The notes: generated by a model from the sequence alone, not told the origin. Shown: positions 39,301 through 46,011, counted from the first letter of the stretch. The stretch: DNA of 64,000 nt from Undibacterium sp. CCC3.4 (GCF_034347425.1 NZ_CP133779.1:3844001-3908000); one strand, 5' to 3'. A program made the numbers and translations.

Positions 39301-40379
39301 ACAGCGGCATCATGGCCGGCCAAAGCTGCCTGCAAGTGCTCGGCGCAGGCCAGTCCGCGCATCACCGTCGCCAGCACTCCCAAACTCTGACTCGCAGCGA
39401 TCAACGCCACACCGAGCCGTGTCGGACTATCCCACTGCACCATGGTCGTCGTCAGCGGTACACGCCAGGCGTGATCGATTTGTGTCAGCAAGCTGGCCAG
39501 GATCGGATCAGCAGCATCCGGCAACCACAACGGCGCATGCGCGACCAGCAAACGGCCATCACACAGATAATCGAGCTCCAATGCAAAGCCGCGCATTTCT
39601 TCCAACAGCGTGCGCAGCGCTGGTTCTGGCAGCGGCAACAGCGGCGTGAGCACCCGCCTCACTTCATGTGCAATCCGCCGGCTGAGCGGTGCCAAATTAT
39701 CGGTTTGTCGGCGCGTCTGCTTATCCACTTGTCGCTCCAGCACCAGCCAGCGCTGACGGCACAGCCGACGCCGTTGCAGATCCGCCGCCAAGGCCTCAAG
39801 CAAGGTCTGCAAGCCAGCCGCCCACTGGCTCAAGACATCATCGTCAGCGTGCGCCGCCGCGCGCCAATTCAGCACGACGCGCTCGGCTTGCTGCAGCAAG
39901 CGCTGCTGCCACGCCAATGCCGCAGCATCGACCCCGACGTACGTTAAGCCCGGTTTGGCACTCTTGCGCCAACATTCGAGCGCCGCCAACGTGCTCGCCG
40001 CCACCGAGCAAACCGTCGCCGAGCAATGCTGCGGCCGCAAAGCGGCTGCCGCGTTCAACTGGTGCGCCAACGCGCGCAAGTGCTGTTTCCATTCGCGCGG
40101 CCGCAGTTGCGTATCCAATTCATCGAGCAAGGCAACCTGTCGCTCAAGCAAGTCGCGACGACTGCGTTCGATACCAGCAGCGCGCTGCACCGGTAACCAA
40201 TGCAGCATTCTCAGCCGCAGTCTATGCAAATGCTGTTGCCCTGCCTCACTCGGCTGCAGCCGACTGCGACCCGCCCGACACAGCGTCGCCAGCTTCGACG
40301 AGGTAGCGGCCAATGACTCAGCGCGCGTCAGGCCGGCATAACCAGGGGCCACAGCAGAGGAATGAACACGAGCTATCAT
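30384..40379 (-). CDS. Giant multidomain toxin B: TcdA/TcdB-like chassis, membrane-targeted effector region, pentapeptide repeats, SopA/NleL-like C-terminus
   Basis: The 3331-aa protein has no signal peptide. Residues 1-600 are helical and unassigned. About 650-1120 resembles the pore/delivery region of C. difficile TcdA/TcdB. The stretch 1120-2250 is paralogous to toxin A (VVNGIAFDRF, LEHAGLRY, ERDFLIDL). Residues 2400-2640 match the ChaN/TIKI-like 'membrane-targeted effector' domain of Pseudomonas-type toxins (VLYIQSLQAELFQAEL, then VAVVGEAHLHT at about 2603), but its first GExH-type motif is replaced by LGVAPRDPY at about 2429. At 2801-2833 there are pentapeptide repeats (NLEGTDLSGADLRGIDW), then about 500 residues, including GSLLLAIDSI, ending with Cys3292 and Cys3299 close to the C-terminus. 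That order fits SopA/NleL HECT-like E3 ligases. Calls are by motif and order only. Confidence 0.78.
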   Translation of the reverse strand: MIARVHSSAVAPGYAGLTRAESLAATSSKLATLCRAGRSRLQPSEAGQQHLHRLRLRMLHWLPVQRAAGIERSRRDLLERQVALLDELDTQLRPREWKQHLRALAHQLNAAAALRPQHCSATVCSVAASTLAALECWRKSAKPGLTYVGVDAAALAWQQRLLQQAERVVLNWRAAAHADDDVLSQWAAGLQTLLEALAADLQRRRLCRQRWLVLERQVDKQTRRQTDNLAPLSRRIAHEVRRVLTPLLPLPEPALRTLLEEMRGFALELDYLCDGRLLVAHAPLWLPDAADPILASLLTQIDHAWRVPLTTTMVQWDSPTRLGVALIAASQSLGVLATVMRGLACAEHLQAALAGHDAAVKTVWNAEHNPISEEQVLHHLTQYAYRAWLPQQDEHPSMARRADFEQRAQTLLHGQPDLLRQFRQQWQALHVQVPARAYAVFRAGWLRSAALVSPVTAGIELLLEQGLAAGLPWSGAAAQAVCQTDSAPRGSASERAAADVGTVFEHALAVPLAARHDSVALSESRFWHGLSGWSPAQSTLSAIVRQPDGVFSLNWQGNDGRAVVMQRSEQEVVSAVTQARWSPSQGGIAGVARALNLPKFLRVGQLQFSLHDLRHANLSELVDAAYFISLLDAAADVAEYAAQAAQQRQQGRQIVPTAVDTASVRARSVWEKLGRSAERLSRLLAGPLLASGFQDLATRAGSLQDTRLSSEQRQRLSDTVISDGVGLLLTAGSLAVSRLSPVGFAYQLGLSFRDWLFQQWDMAERGNAVCAELSMIFNATAVPLQLFVAAIDSPSLRLVGSPHSPLRQTVVTATAVHYWPGAVNIMDGCLSETQVAQAVETPAVLASVLYALSPMEWVKNFPLTLAHQAQVEKKWSHESNQTVPAYFGNVFKLRRNKPVDVLLQGPNQARSLRSLLHVAEGARQLALPVGVAAQVQLEWPLVPDLDLVPVSGSAFNYYHSSSSKPERLQYERQYGECFPISSARYADLLLQAVLRIGHASQRVVVAQTAMQLKLLPSGVAAHAGLCSVHFHSETRLPLTVVLDTTLQRLRLSSRDGGGFRILLVAEEALGQDVVEPLQLRIDPADARVLLVERSNVSVPRDEVLALFLRRLAAFEKQYIKAATIVVNGIAFDRFVANYLYPLLSLQRQKEVRHWGLQIELPAPRADETIGLMYRDEHVLAAGMRARVVQVIADCQRSFLLGYQISYSYRLQIAMQAEATEPGRLSALASADFVIDLEHAGLRYRVAAQGQHARWGDLQVSALSAEVLARDGAVDIVAAPLADGHIEAHEQHWMLRRDDGARRPITTPVWLRYQQIRAEADDVNALDAALPYLQKKVGAALATLRVPLHGRGLMAQQYQREHEQYEPIEGLEALDSLDPLEPLEPTEAVPQTEQRVATRRATAIKQWYDRQARFLLTAAARRLDLPDPEEDGARVLNQAYLVKLSTRIAALKDNLQQFILEQASVDGPFTYLPTLANERELVAWHAGAVLPSLAQIMAALASVSEPRAPLLKITWTKATEENVALCHVDSGTVWQPPGTAATLRSLGMWRGQVYWSLDGHRLFRASPGDAASVVEVLAAGLQRRLYLQKGVFIFDTQLGPLWSDGKAQLVMLSDTLSDTIWRWHEPDRMARYYVGDSGQAADAGALQRVFASLACADIQGYRAWLQAQAVLPSEQWPPSRLHLSPVSLYRLHDAAAVLYPVGADTVTTAALAAHYRLAAAADQVEAVAEVDRWLEIYRGLSENNDYLFRPSEGYARRYRFSLAQAKAVCSGVQLPPQTSAAALLSLAAAWQSNAEESAPLLAFDDADLARKLWRNPLTDSYVWTVAQAVFIGQQWQGTRAYSLFQWPGEDPVRRLRVELHQELSRDNLPLNASLVAPLASFCLPAQYGSELSDLLWQVITPSLLYLRHAAEHQGFLYLAEDAGLIALPWAYGQGGYRDLSWPGARERILQHLASGAILRVREGVCEVVMSLEYTLERAPDGRWRVLLQGDPAAALSLWSGVEHEQFELCNHGELFVLPRDLRGIFLLDCTASLPLQLEFDSLPEWECEVVGADLVLQSRSATLHLRPFPRAGVHLQEQYFPDALALVRRLRLIEPGISSAPELQLALGYAHTLAGGAAAYDAASGTLWRLPHNGNSSATEAASCLGHLASCDDAEGGRLLMRMCRARSRFETPLLPGVKLYETVAVVDGVQQIDTDVMGAGGGMDGERDFLIDLYDLQQGQYFSLVLNTRQFDAAEANQALDPPRGLHYLFGLQQQARVIFSVPSALQLQLTLSPLAAGLSRLRVTLLAAVSLTGAAPAARARRGDTAAGCRNPPQSSRSLLASLREWRTRLPDSMDQLPLTWQRPAELPNNLLHLQQVLARTSVLVEPHRDAVVKPWVVGRRKLARRAAHFFAHWVPGPLATAALLDRLGDSPLPEQMLSTVLQATPGLVLGVAPRDPYAALQFVNQYLPELRAAGTRVLYIQSLQAELFQAELAAYFAHPHAGMGRHLTQLFKQKDDDLLQYKHLPQTDFRAYADTIAHAVALGIEVRCYDSLLSSVPNFLAPGALTSGRGQSQRAGQSNSDTSASLGVGANKKMWARLSDLQISHYLFQQALQRQGGASGKFVAVVGEAHLHTLRAPPPFALSAANSVPGLVELSGAFALRINPSNVFRDRVQLTAQRANWFAPDSAAPLYSTALGLHIDYAPQGPRSIAELALERSTVALSYVVLQADAEHGYELMWRSDTLQIVRSAVRRDSQQRWQLQAPALRSLLGATDYDAGYADRDALLQALEQRAGFRAAPIGFSAATPNSARNALASSLIGVTYLRASELRNVNLEGTDLSGADLRGIDWQRVKINTRTCFTAARFDRHSQLQLDLSLLDKIAELRDGQRERMLDLNFNHLDNPDSGSLLLAIDSIAAPHLRVAAMRALLTKLSEPSRPVELRPYLPAFADILLKTDEAYLRDPVIAQFVRAQVIPAAVAVAEWQIFSAPTPLCLRELLSYAQSDIAREGFLYAHNGLIQQLIVFALAAPQAELQRAAADLAEQYWQQLPLGLRQMAETFDRRLPQDLTALALHLRIWAAADRSLYAVMSHADLHGMLHAPMLFDAAHWGQIGFFGHVDSGAELESLSPRERSAIGSEEVIFNRFSLIGRIYSHCREKKKLIAFIEMLEFPESFKLDLIAAMDKASSENKHVATEEMLVVSERVALLMRTREHADGSSDQLLTTLIAAQSLALFGQFSAAPSQQGVVLFALAALLAHASSSSILGLEFDSPAPLRGLAAAYLNSAVLLNPALLPERATPPGGGNAWEASLLCRGQAFPCSGQVSSAMLAHVATLKPEWQRQFWKIFPLAWR

Positions 40380-40510
40380 GTATCGTCATCACAAAAAAAC
40401 GCAAGCGCCGCGACCACTACACTACCGAGCAGGCCCCAGCAAGACGCTTACAATGTGACATATAGTCTACATTTCAGCTTGTAAAATTCGACCATACTGA
40501 GATTGCAGGC

Positions 40511-40540
40511 AAAAAAAAGGATGCCTCAGCGGCATCCTCG
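40511..40540 (-). terminator. Intrinsic terminator of the M14 peptidase gene
   Basis: Read on the minus strand, GAGGATGCC and GGCATCC form a stem around a short loop, followed by eight Ts. It lies 17 bases past the stop of the carboxypeptidase gene. Confidence 0.85.
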
Positions 40541-40556
40541 TTAGACCAACCCGCCC

Positions 40557-41684
40557 TCAGACCGCCGTCACATGACTGAGTATCGCTTGTAACATTGCTT
40601 CGCCCAACTTGGCACTGCGCGCACCGTTCCAGCCCACTTCGGCGTCGGGCAAATTATCATTGTCTTTGAACGGCAATTCCAAGGTCAAGGACACGCATTG
40701 ATAGGTGTGACCGATGAATTTCGATGCCAGCTTGAGCATGTCTTCATTATATTTTGACGCCGAATACCCGACTTCCGTCTGAAAATCCGGACTAGCCAAA
40801 CAAAAACTGTCGACGAAGCGCTGCTGCTCCTGCAATTGCTGGGCACTGAAACCGCTCAGCATTTCACTGCCGGCCACGAACACATACGGTAAGGCTTCAT
40901 CACCATGAATATCGAGAAACAAATCACAACCGGTTTCCGCGATTTTATTTTTAACATGGAACACTTCCGGACTAGCCGCCAGCGACGGTGCCATCCATTC
41001 GCGATTCAGATTGGCACCAGCCGCATTAGTGCGCAGATTACCGCGATACGCCCCGTCCGGATTCATATTCGGCACCACATACAGCACCGCATGATCGAGA
41101 ATACGCCGCGCAATCGGATTAGCCGGATCAAGCAAGGCATCGAGCATGCCTTCGACCAGCCACTCCGCCATGGTTTCACCCGGATGTTGACGCGCGATCA
41201 CCCACACTTTTTTCGCTGCCGACGGATCGCCAACCACCACCATATTGAGATCACGCCCATCGACGGTATTACCCAGATCCTGCACCTGCGCCAGCGGCGA
41301 ATGCGCGACGCTGCCGAGTAACGCCAAATGACGTTCCCAGCTGTACGGTTCAAAATAGGCGTAATAGACGCTGTCACTGTCGGGCGTATGCCGGATCGTC
41401 AGCACCGCGCCATCGAACTCGGTATCGACGCGAAACCAAGTTTCGCGATCATAACTGGCGACGGCACGATAATTTTCCCACCCCTTGGGATAGGTAGACA
41501 GACCGGCATTAAGAATCCGCATCACGGCCGGCTGCGCACGCGCGCCTTGCAGACGGAAATAAAACCATTGTCGTATATCGGCATGGGAATCCTTACGCAG
41601 ATTCAACTCGATGGCATCGGCCCGCTCGGCCTTAACCAGATCGATCGCGCCGGCGTCAAAATGGTGACTGATTTTAATGGTCAT
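40557..41684 (-). CDS. M14-type cytosolic carboxypeptidase
   Basis: The 375-aa zinc peptidase has an N-terminal beta-sandwich (about 1-120) typical of cytosolic carboxypeptidases, then the M14 catalytic domain. Zinc ligands are His167 and Glu170 in RQHPGE and the His of DIHGDE; the catalytic Glu is in SLTLELPFKDN. ANLNREW contains the substrate-binding Asn-Arg. No signal peptide is present, so it acts in the cytoplasm, probably trimming peptides. The ATG at 41684 was preferred to an upstream in-frame TTG, though the ribosome-binding site is weak. Confidence 0.93.
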   Translation of the reverse strand: MTIKISHHFDAGAIDLVKAERADAIELNLRKDSHADIRQWFYFRLQGARAQPAVMRILNAGLSTYPKGWENYRAVASYDRETWFRVDTEFDGAVLTIRHTPDSDSVYYAYFEPYSWERHLALLGSVAHSPLAQVQDLGNTVDGRDLNMVVVGDPSAAKKVWVIARQHPGETMAEWLVEGMLDALLDPANPIARRILDHAVLYVVPNMNPDGAYRGNLRTNAAGANLNREWMAPSLAASPEVFHVKNKIAETGCDLFLDIHGDEALPYVFVAGSEMLSGFSAQQLQEQQRFVDSFCLASPDFQTEVGYSASKYNEDMLKLASKFIGHTYQCVSLTLELPFKDNDNLPDAEVGWNGARSAKLGEAMLQAILSHVTAV

Positions 41685-41918
41685 GATTTTCAAAAAAAGA
41701 GTACGTTATCCATCCCACAGCACCGCGCCGCACTGATTAGCACAGGCACTGCAAGCTTTAGCCCCCTATTCTCACCGCTTTTGAGAAAATATGAAAATAT
41801 TTCAGTCAAATTAAAAAAATATATTCTGCAAATACTTTCAAAACAGCAACGTCAAAAAAAATATCTGCCCAAGCATGGAAAATTTTTTTCCTATGCTCTA
41901 TACTGTTTCGCTCAGAGT

Positions 41919-41995
41919 CGGGGCGTAGCGCAGCCTGGTAGCGTACGTGCATGGGGTGCACGGGGTCGCAAGTTCGAATCTTGCCGTCCCGACCA
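41919..41995 (+). tRNA. tRNA-Pro (GGG anticodon)
   Basis: The 77-base sequence folds as a complete tRNA. The acceptor stem CGGGGCG pairs with CGTCCCG, the D-arm is GCGCAGCCTGGTAGCGT, the anticodon stem is CGTGC/GCACG around the loop ATGGGGT with anticodon GGG, and the T-arm contains GTTCGAATC. CCA is encoded. A TATACT box at 41899-41904 is a fitting -10 element. A terminator follows. Confidence 0.96.
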
Positions 41996-42004
41996 AACAA
42001 AATC

Positions 42005-42044
42005 AAGGACTTACAGTTTTCAGGCTGCAGGTCCTTTTTTATTT
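42005..42044 (+). terminator. Terminator of tRNA-Pro
   Basis: AAGGAC at 42005-42010 pairs with GTCCTT at 42031-42036, followed by more Ts. It lies 10 bases after the tRNA. Confidence 0.7.
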
Positions 42045-42127
42045 TCGGGCTGCGTGTCCGGCATGTGTCCGGATTTTCCTGAACTCGCATCAATTAAGTA
42101 CACAAAAAAAGGATTCTGTTGCAATAG

Positions 42128-42288
42128 CGACTACAAACAGACCTTGCCCTGCTGTTTGCGCTTAAGGTGCCGAACGTTGAAACTCCCGCCGCGATGGTCG
42201 AGGCTGACGAGATTGCATGCACACATCGCGCCCGTTTTGACTCTGCTACTGAACTGTTTGATAACCTCGAAAAGAACAACCGCAAGTA
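42128..42288 (+). pseudogene. C-terminal fragment of a RelB/DinJ-type antitoxin
   Basis: The frame open from 42128 reads ALKVPNVETPAAMVEADEIA followed by RARFDSATELFDNLEKNNRK and a stop at 42288. The KVPN...AAM.EAD and RF.SA.ELF..LEK pattern is the C-terminal toxin-binding half of RelB/DinJ antitoxins. The N-terminal ribbon-helix-helix half is missing: the frame has an upstream TAG and no start. No RelE-type toxin follows. It sits between tRNA-Pro and the first MITE of the cluster, in a stretch otherwise without genes, consistent with a decayed island next to a tRNA. Confidence 0.65.
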
Positions 42289-42421
42289 AGCGCGCCCCGC
42301 TGCCGCGTGCTGCCATCGATATTAACGCCGATGGCAGGTACAAAGCCTTGACTCTGACAGCGCCGCTATCGCGGAACTTGACATGAATACAGTTAATCAA
42401 AAATCTGACTAGGGTTTGAAA

Positions 42422-42763
42422 CCTCGGCCTTCAGAGGCTGTCGCAAAAGCCTAATCATTACCCACAAGTCAGGTCGATTGCGCGCCCACCCATTCGCCCA
42501 ATTCGTCATTGCCGCGCAGGCGGCAATCCAGTGGCGCGCATGCGCCCTTTATATCTGTGATATCTGTGCTGCTCAGGCGCAGCAGAACGTGTTCATTTCA
42601 CAGAAAAAAAGTGCCCTTGATCGACACTCCCACCCTGAAGGCACTGACGTGCCACTGGATTCCTGCCTACGCAGGAATGACGAGGCGAGAGCACGGGGAG
42701 TGACATGTCTGCCGAGAGTAATGATACCGACTGAAAACCCTTTTGCGACAGCCTCTGAAGGCC
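42422..42763. repeat. MITE-like element, copy 2 (with divergent core)
   Basis: The ends match copy 1: CCTCGGCCTTCAGAGGCTGT on the left, CGACAGCCTCTGAAGGC on the right. The internal part differs from the other copies and lacks the AACTGAAAATGCC hairpin, so this copy is probably a hybrid or has an insertion. The short flank TTTCACGCGYAAATCTGA after its right end is also found after copy 1. Confidence 0.75.
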
Positions 42764-42883
42764 CAGATTTCACGCGTAAATCTGAACAACTTAATGGATC
42801 GTCGCAAGCGACGATGGAAAAGCCTCTGGAAGGGGTTTGCATCCCCTCCCATCGCGTCGCTCCTTCGTCGCTCACCGGCCAAA

Positions 42884-43131
42884 AGAGGCTGTCGCAAAAG
42901 CCTGATGGACGCTTTTTACACCTGAAACACCGCATACCGCGTCATTCCCGCATGCTTTTGGCGGGAACCCAGTGTCGTTTTTAGCGCTGAAAACACGATC
43001 AAATCTGGCATTTTCAGTTAACCACGAACGCCGCTGGGTTCCTGCCAAAAGCGCGCAGGAATGACGTGCCCACCAGTTGGGGTCATGATACCGACTCAAT
43101 ACCCTTTTGCGACAGCCTCTGAAGGCCGGGG
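42884..43131. repeat. MITE-like element, copy 3
   Basis: The 248-base element begins AGAGGCTGTCGCAAAAG and ends CTTTTGCGACAGCCTCT plus GAAGGCC. It contains the same core hairpin (TGGCATTTTCAGTTAACC) and the same GGGAACCCAG/CTGGGTTCC arms as copy 1, in reverse order, so it lies in the opposite orientation. Confidence 0.85.
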
Positions 43132-43155
43132 TTTCAAACCCTAGTCAGATTTTTG

Positions 43156-43412
43156 ATGAAAAAACGACTACCAATCATTGACGAAGGTGGCGAAGTCCGT
43201 AAGCTATCCGCCGTGGACATGCGAAACTTTCGTCCAGCACAGGAAGTGCTCCCCTTAGAATGACAAAAAACACTAGGAATGAAACGGCGCGGCAAACAAA
43301 AAGCCCCGATCAAAGTATTAACCACCCTGCGCCTCGCGCCCGAAGTGATGGCTGGCAAACACGCATCGATGCAGCATTAAAGGATAAGCTGATTACGTAT
43401 TCGCTAGCTTAG
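43156..43412 (+). pseudogene. Frameshifted BrnA-type antitoxin gene
   Basis: From ATG 43156 the frame reads MKKRLPIIDEGGEVRKLS and then FRPAQEVLPLE before a TGA at 43263. Resuming in other frames, KRRGKQKAPIKVLTTLRLAP and GWQTRIDAALKDKLIT follow to a TAG at 43412. Together these match a BrnA antitoxin (N-terminal BrnT-binding part and C-terminal DNA-binding part) broken by at least two frame changes. No brnT toxin lies upstream; the MITE composite is there instead. The gene is not functional. Confidence 0.75.
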
Positions 43413-43507
43413 GCAATATAGGGGTGTTGGTTATTGATTTTTTTGATAGTCGAATCAAAAGAGCGACGAGAAGACTCCGTACCTGGTTCGACATGAACCG
43501 GTTTTTC

Positions 43508-45052
43508 CTAAAAATCAAAACTGCTCTGCGTGTCAGTCCTCTCGGGTTTTCGGCCCGCCATCTTACTGCGAGAGTGAGCACGGGAACCGTGGCGTTCGAG
43601 AATCTCATTTTTTGCAGCTCGAACCTCGGGCTGAACACGGCGAGCATGGAGGCGACTCTTTGCGCTACGGGTAGCCTCGTCGAGATCAACTGGTGGGATA
43701 GGCCAGAATTGTTCGCCAGAGCCTTGCTCTCCCACGGCGACACCACAATATCGTTGCACTTCAGGCGGCATTTTCCAAGGTTCGAACAACCAACTGTCAG
43801 GTACCTTGCGCAATATTGGCAACCAGCGCCGGACGAAGCGTCCCTCCGGATCGTGATCGCGCGCTTGTTTGATCGGATTGTAAACGCGCGTAGTGTTAAT
43901 GCCGGTGGTGCCAGACTGCATTTGCATCTGGCTCCAGTGGATACCAGGTTCGTAATCAACAAACTGTGTGGCCAGCCAATCCCCTACCGGCTTCCAATGC
44001 AGCCACAGCGGATAAGCCGCCACCGAAACCAGCATGGCGCGCATCCGAAAATTCAACCAGCCCGTTTCTCTGAGCATGACAACGCAGGCGTCTACCAAAG
44101 GCCAGCCGGTACGATTCTGTATCAATGCTGAAAAATGTTCCTGGTTCCACTCGGCCTCGCGCAAGCCATCATAGCCACGATGCATATTGCACCATTCTAT
44201 TTCCGGCTCGGTCTCCAGTTTTTGAATAAAATGACAATGCCAATGCAGACGACTCAGAAAGCCCGTCACGCCCTTGGCGGCACGCGACTCTGGCGGTAAT
44301 TGTTCGAGCTTCTTGCTTGATGCCTGCAGCACCTCACGCATGCTCAAGCACCCCCAGCTCAGATAGGGTGAGAGTCGGGAGCAGGCACTCGGTGCAGTTA
44401 GTGGCGAAGATATACCACCTCGATAGCTCGCACTCCGCTTAGTCAGGAAGGACTCCAGCAAGGCCAATCCTTGAGCTCTGCCACCAACTTGCATCTGGGC
44501 AGGCTGATCTTCAGCGCGTTGCCAGTTTTCCCAGGCAGGCCAGGATTCAGTAGCCCACGGCAAGTCGACCGTATCTATGGAGACCAACGCTTGCTGAGGA
44601 CTGTTCATCAAGGTCGCCCATTGGCTATTCCATTGATCACGCTTTGACAGCCGTCGGATTACCCCATGCTGCCGAAATTCATGCCAGGCAATCTGATTAG
44701 TGCGGCACCATTGTGCGACGCGCAGATCGCGGGCATAGGTCAACGCATTGCCGGTCTCCTGATGCGAGTAAATTTCTGCCAGGGGCAGCGATTGCTGCAG
44801 CCGATTCAGCACATCGACGACTTCGCCCGTGACCACATGCAATCGTGCGCCCAGCAATTGCAATTGTCTGTAAAGATCGCGCAGACACGCGCGTAAAAAA
44901 ATAAATTGGCGCTGAGAACTGTCGGGACTTTGCCATACAGACGGTTCAATAATATACACGCACAAGATTGGGCCCAACTGCGCGGCTTTCGTCAGCGCCT
45001 CATGGTCATGCGCTCGAAGATCGCGCTTGAACCAGACTAGTCGTGTGCTCAT
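43508..45052 (-). CDS. Cryptochrome/deoxyribodipyrimidine photolyase family protein
   Basis: The 514-aa flavoprotein has the N-terminal photolyase alpha/beta domain (STRLVWFKRDLRAHDHEAL) that binds the antenna pigment and a C-terminal FAD domain with WGCLSMREVLQ, GFLSRLHWHCHFIQKLE, TGWPLVDACVVMLRETGWLN, RMRAMLVSVAAYPLWLHW and the INTTRVYNPIKQARDHDPEG stretch. It should repair pyrimidine dimers with blue light or act as a light sensor. The C-terminal 60 residues are basic and look disordered. It lies between MITE copies 3 and 4 and appears intact. Confidence 0.92.
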   Translation of the reverse strand: MSTRLVWFKRDLRAHDHEALTKAAQLGPILCVYIIEPSVWQSPDSSQRQFIFLRACLRDLYRQLQLLGARLHVVTGEVVDVLNRLQQSLPLAEIYSHQETGNALTYARDLRVAQWCRTNQIAWHEFRQHGVIRRLSKRDQWNSQWATLMNSPQQALVSIDTVDLPWATESWPAWENWQRAEDQPAQMQVGGRAQGLALLESFLTKRSASYRGGISSPLTAPSACSRLSPYLSWGCLSMREVLQASSKKLEQLPPESRAAKGVTGFLSRLHWHCHFIQKLETEPEIEWCNMHRGYDGLREAEWNQEHFSALIQNRTGWPLVDACVVMLRETGWLNFRMRAMLVSVAAYPLWLHWKPVGDWLATQFVDYEPGIHWSQMQMQSGTTGINTTRVYNPIKQARDHDPEGRFVRRWLPILRKVPDSWLFEPWKMPPEVQRYCGVAVGEQGSGEQFWPIPPVDLDEATRSAKSRLHARRVQPEVRAAKNEILERHGSRAHSRSKMAGRKPERTDTQSSFDF

Positions 45053-45105
45053 AGGGAAAGTGCCGTCAACGTTGTTAATAACTGGCGCGCGTCAGCGCCT
45101 CTGGG

Positions 45106-45350
45106 TCAAGAGGCTGTCGCAAAAGGATTTCGGCCGGTATCATTACTCCAACCGCTGACCACATCATTCCTGCGAGCTTTTGGCAGGAATCCCGAGGCGT
45201 TCGTTATTAACTGAAAATGCGAGACATGATGGCATTTTCAGCGCTACAAAACGACACTGGGTTCCCGCCAAAGGCATGCGGGAATAACGAGGTAGGCGGT
45301 GTTTCAGGTATGAAAAAAACGTTCATCGGGCTTTTGCGACAACCTCTTGA
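45106..45350. repeat. MITE-like element, copy 4
   Basis: The left end TCAAGAGGCTGTCGCAAAAG is complementary to the right end CTTTTGCGACAACCTCTTGA with one mismatch. The same core hairpin and GGGAACCCAG-type arm occur inside. It lies 53 bases upstream of the photolyase start, possibly affecting that gene's expression. Confidence 0.85.
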
Positions 45351-45700
45351 ACAGTAGGATAACCTATTTTAAATTTGGTGGGGCTGGCCTGAAAATTCAG
45401 GCCATTGACGTCCACACCCACCTTAGTCGGAAGCCTACTGCTTACGCAAAAAGAGGCTGCCACACTGAAGACTGTGCGTGCTTATGTCCACGGGCAAGGC
45501 ACCGAAGAACACGCAAGAAAAGCAGTAGCAAAAGCAAACGCAAAAACCAAAAAACCGTCCGCTCGCCCCCCTCCTGTCTGGTCGGTCTTGCCTGTGAGAG
45601 GCAAAAATTCATCTCGATACCGGATACTGGCCCATTTAAGAGCCCATCCTACGCGAATAAAAAACCAAAAATTGTAATGGCCAAGCAATAGCGGACACTT
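45351..45700. other. Intergenic stretch without a supported gene
   Basis: Two overlapping open frames cover part of this stretch, one with a Lys/Ala-rich segment (EEHARKAVAKANAKTKKPSA), but they lack a convincing start (TTG, no ribosome-binding site) and match nothing I know. I do not call a gene here. Confidence 0.4.
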
Positions 45701-46011
45701 CAATAGATTTTTTTTCATTTTTTGTTCGTACTCAGCAGCGTCGGGACGAACCCTCGTCGCCTACAAAGTGTTCGTATACGGGAAGCCATACGGCTACTGT
45801 TGCTATCGAAACTGATCGACCGAAATTGGCTACTGCATTTAATGGCAGCCCTCCCCCCCCTATTTAACACCTTTGTTTCGACCAATGAAATTTTGATTTA
45901 AAATAAATCGTTTAAAATCATAGACTTATTCTTCAGTCTAAAAACATAGCTAAAAATGGCTAAAATACGCTAAGTGCTTGTTGCTATTTAGTTTTTTTGT
46001 TTGTATCCTCT
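45701..46011 (+). promoter_or_regulatory. CRISPR leader
   Basis: The bases immediately before the first repeat are A/T-rich (for example AAAATAAATCGTTTAAAATC and the T-rich stretch before TATCCTC). The other end of the array carries a mutated repeat, and the repeats read GTTCACTG...TAGAAA on the plus strand, which is the transcribed orientation in type I-F. Both place the leader and its promoter here, pointing into the array. Its left border is an estimate. Confidence 0.75.

Larger units (their letters stand above)
42398..43155. repeat. Composite region bounded by about 53-bp inverted repeats
   Basis: The first 53 bases, starting TCAAAAATCTGACTAGGG, reappear as reverse complement at the right end (about 43103-43155, ending CCCTAGTCAGATTTTTGA) with one mismatch. 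The outer 24 bases are not part of the MITE ends seen elsewhere, so the flank itself is duplicated in inverted orientation. Two MITE copies lie inside (42422-42763, 42884-43131). Between them, about 120 bases hold nothing I recognise. Confidence 0.7.

Noticed and set aside
31244..40341. Many plus-strand frames inside toxin B
   Set aside because: They are antisense shadows of one continuous 3331-codon frame and show no start signals or recognisable domains.
41806..42093. Minus-strand frame containing [20 protein letters not shown]
   Set aside because: It is the antisense translation of tRNA-Pro, a common mis-annotation.
42478..43099. Frames of 70-170 codons in the MITE cluster
   Set aside because: They cross inverted-repeat ends and hairpins and match no protein family.
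45405..45677. 90-codon frame upstream of the CRISPR leader
   Set aside because: TTG start, no ribosome-binding site, Lys/Ala/Pro-biased composition and no family match.
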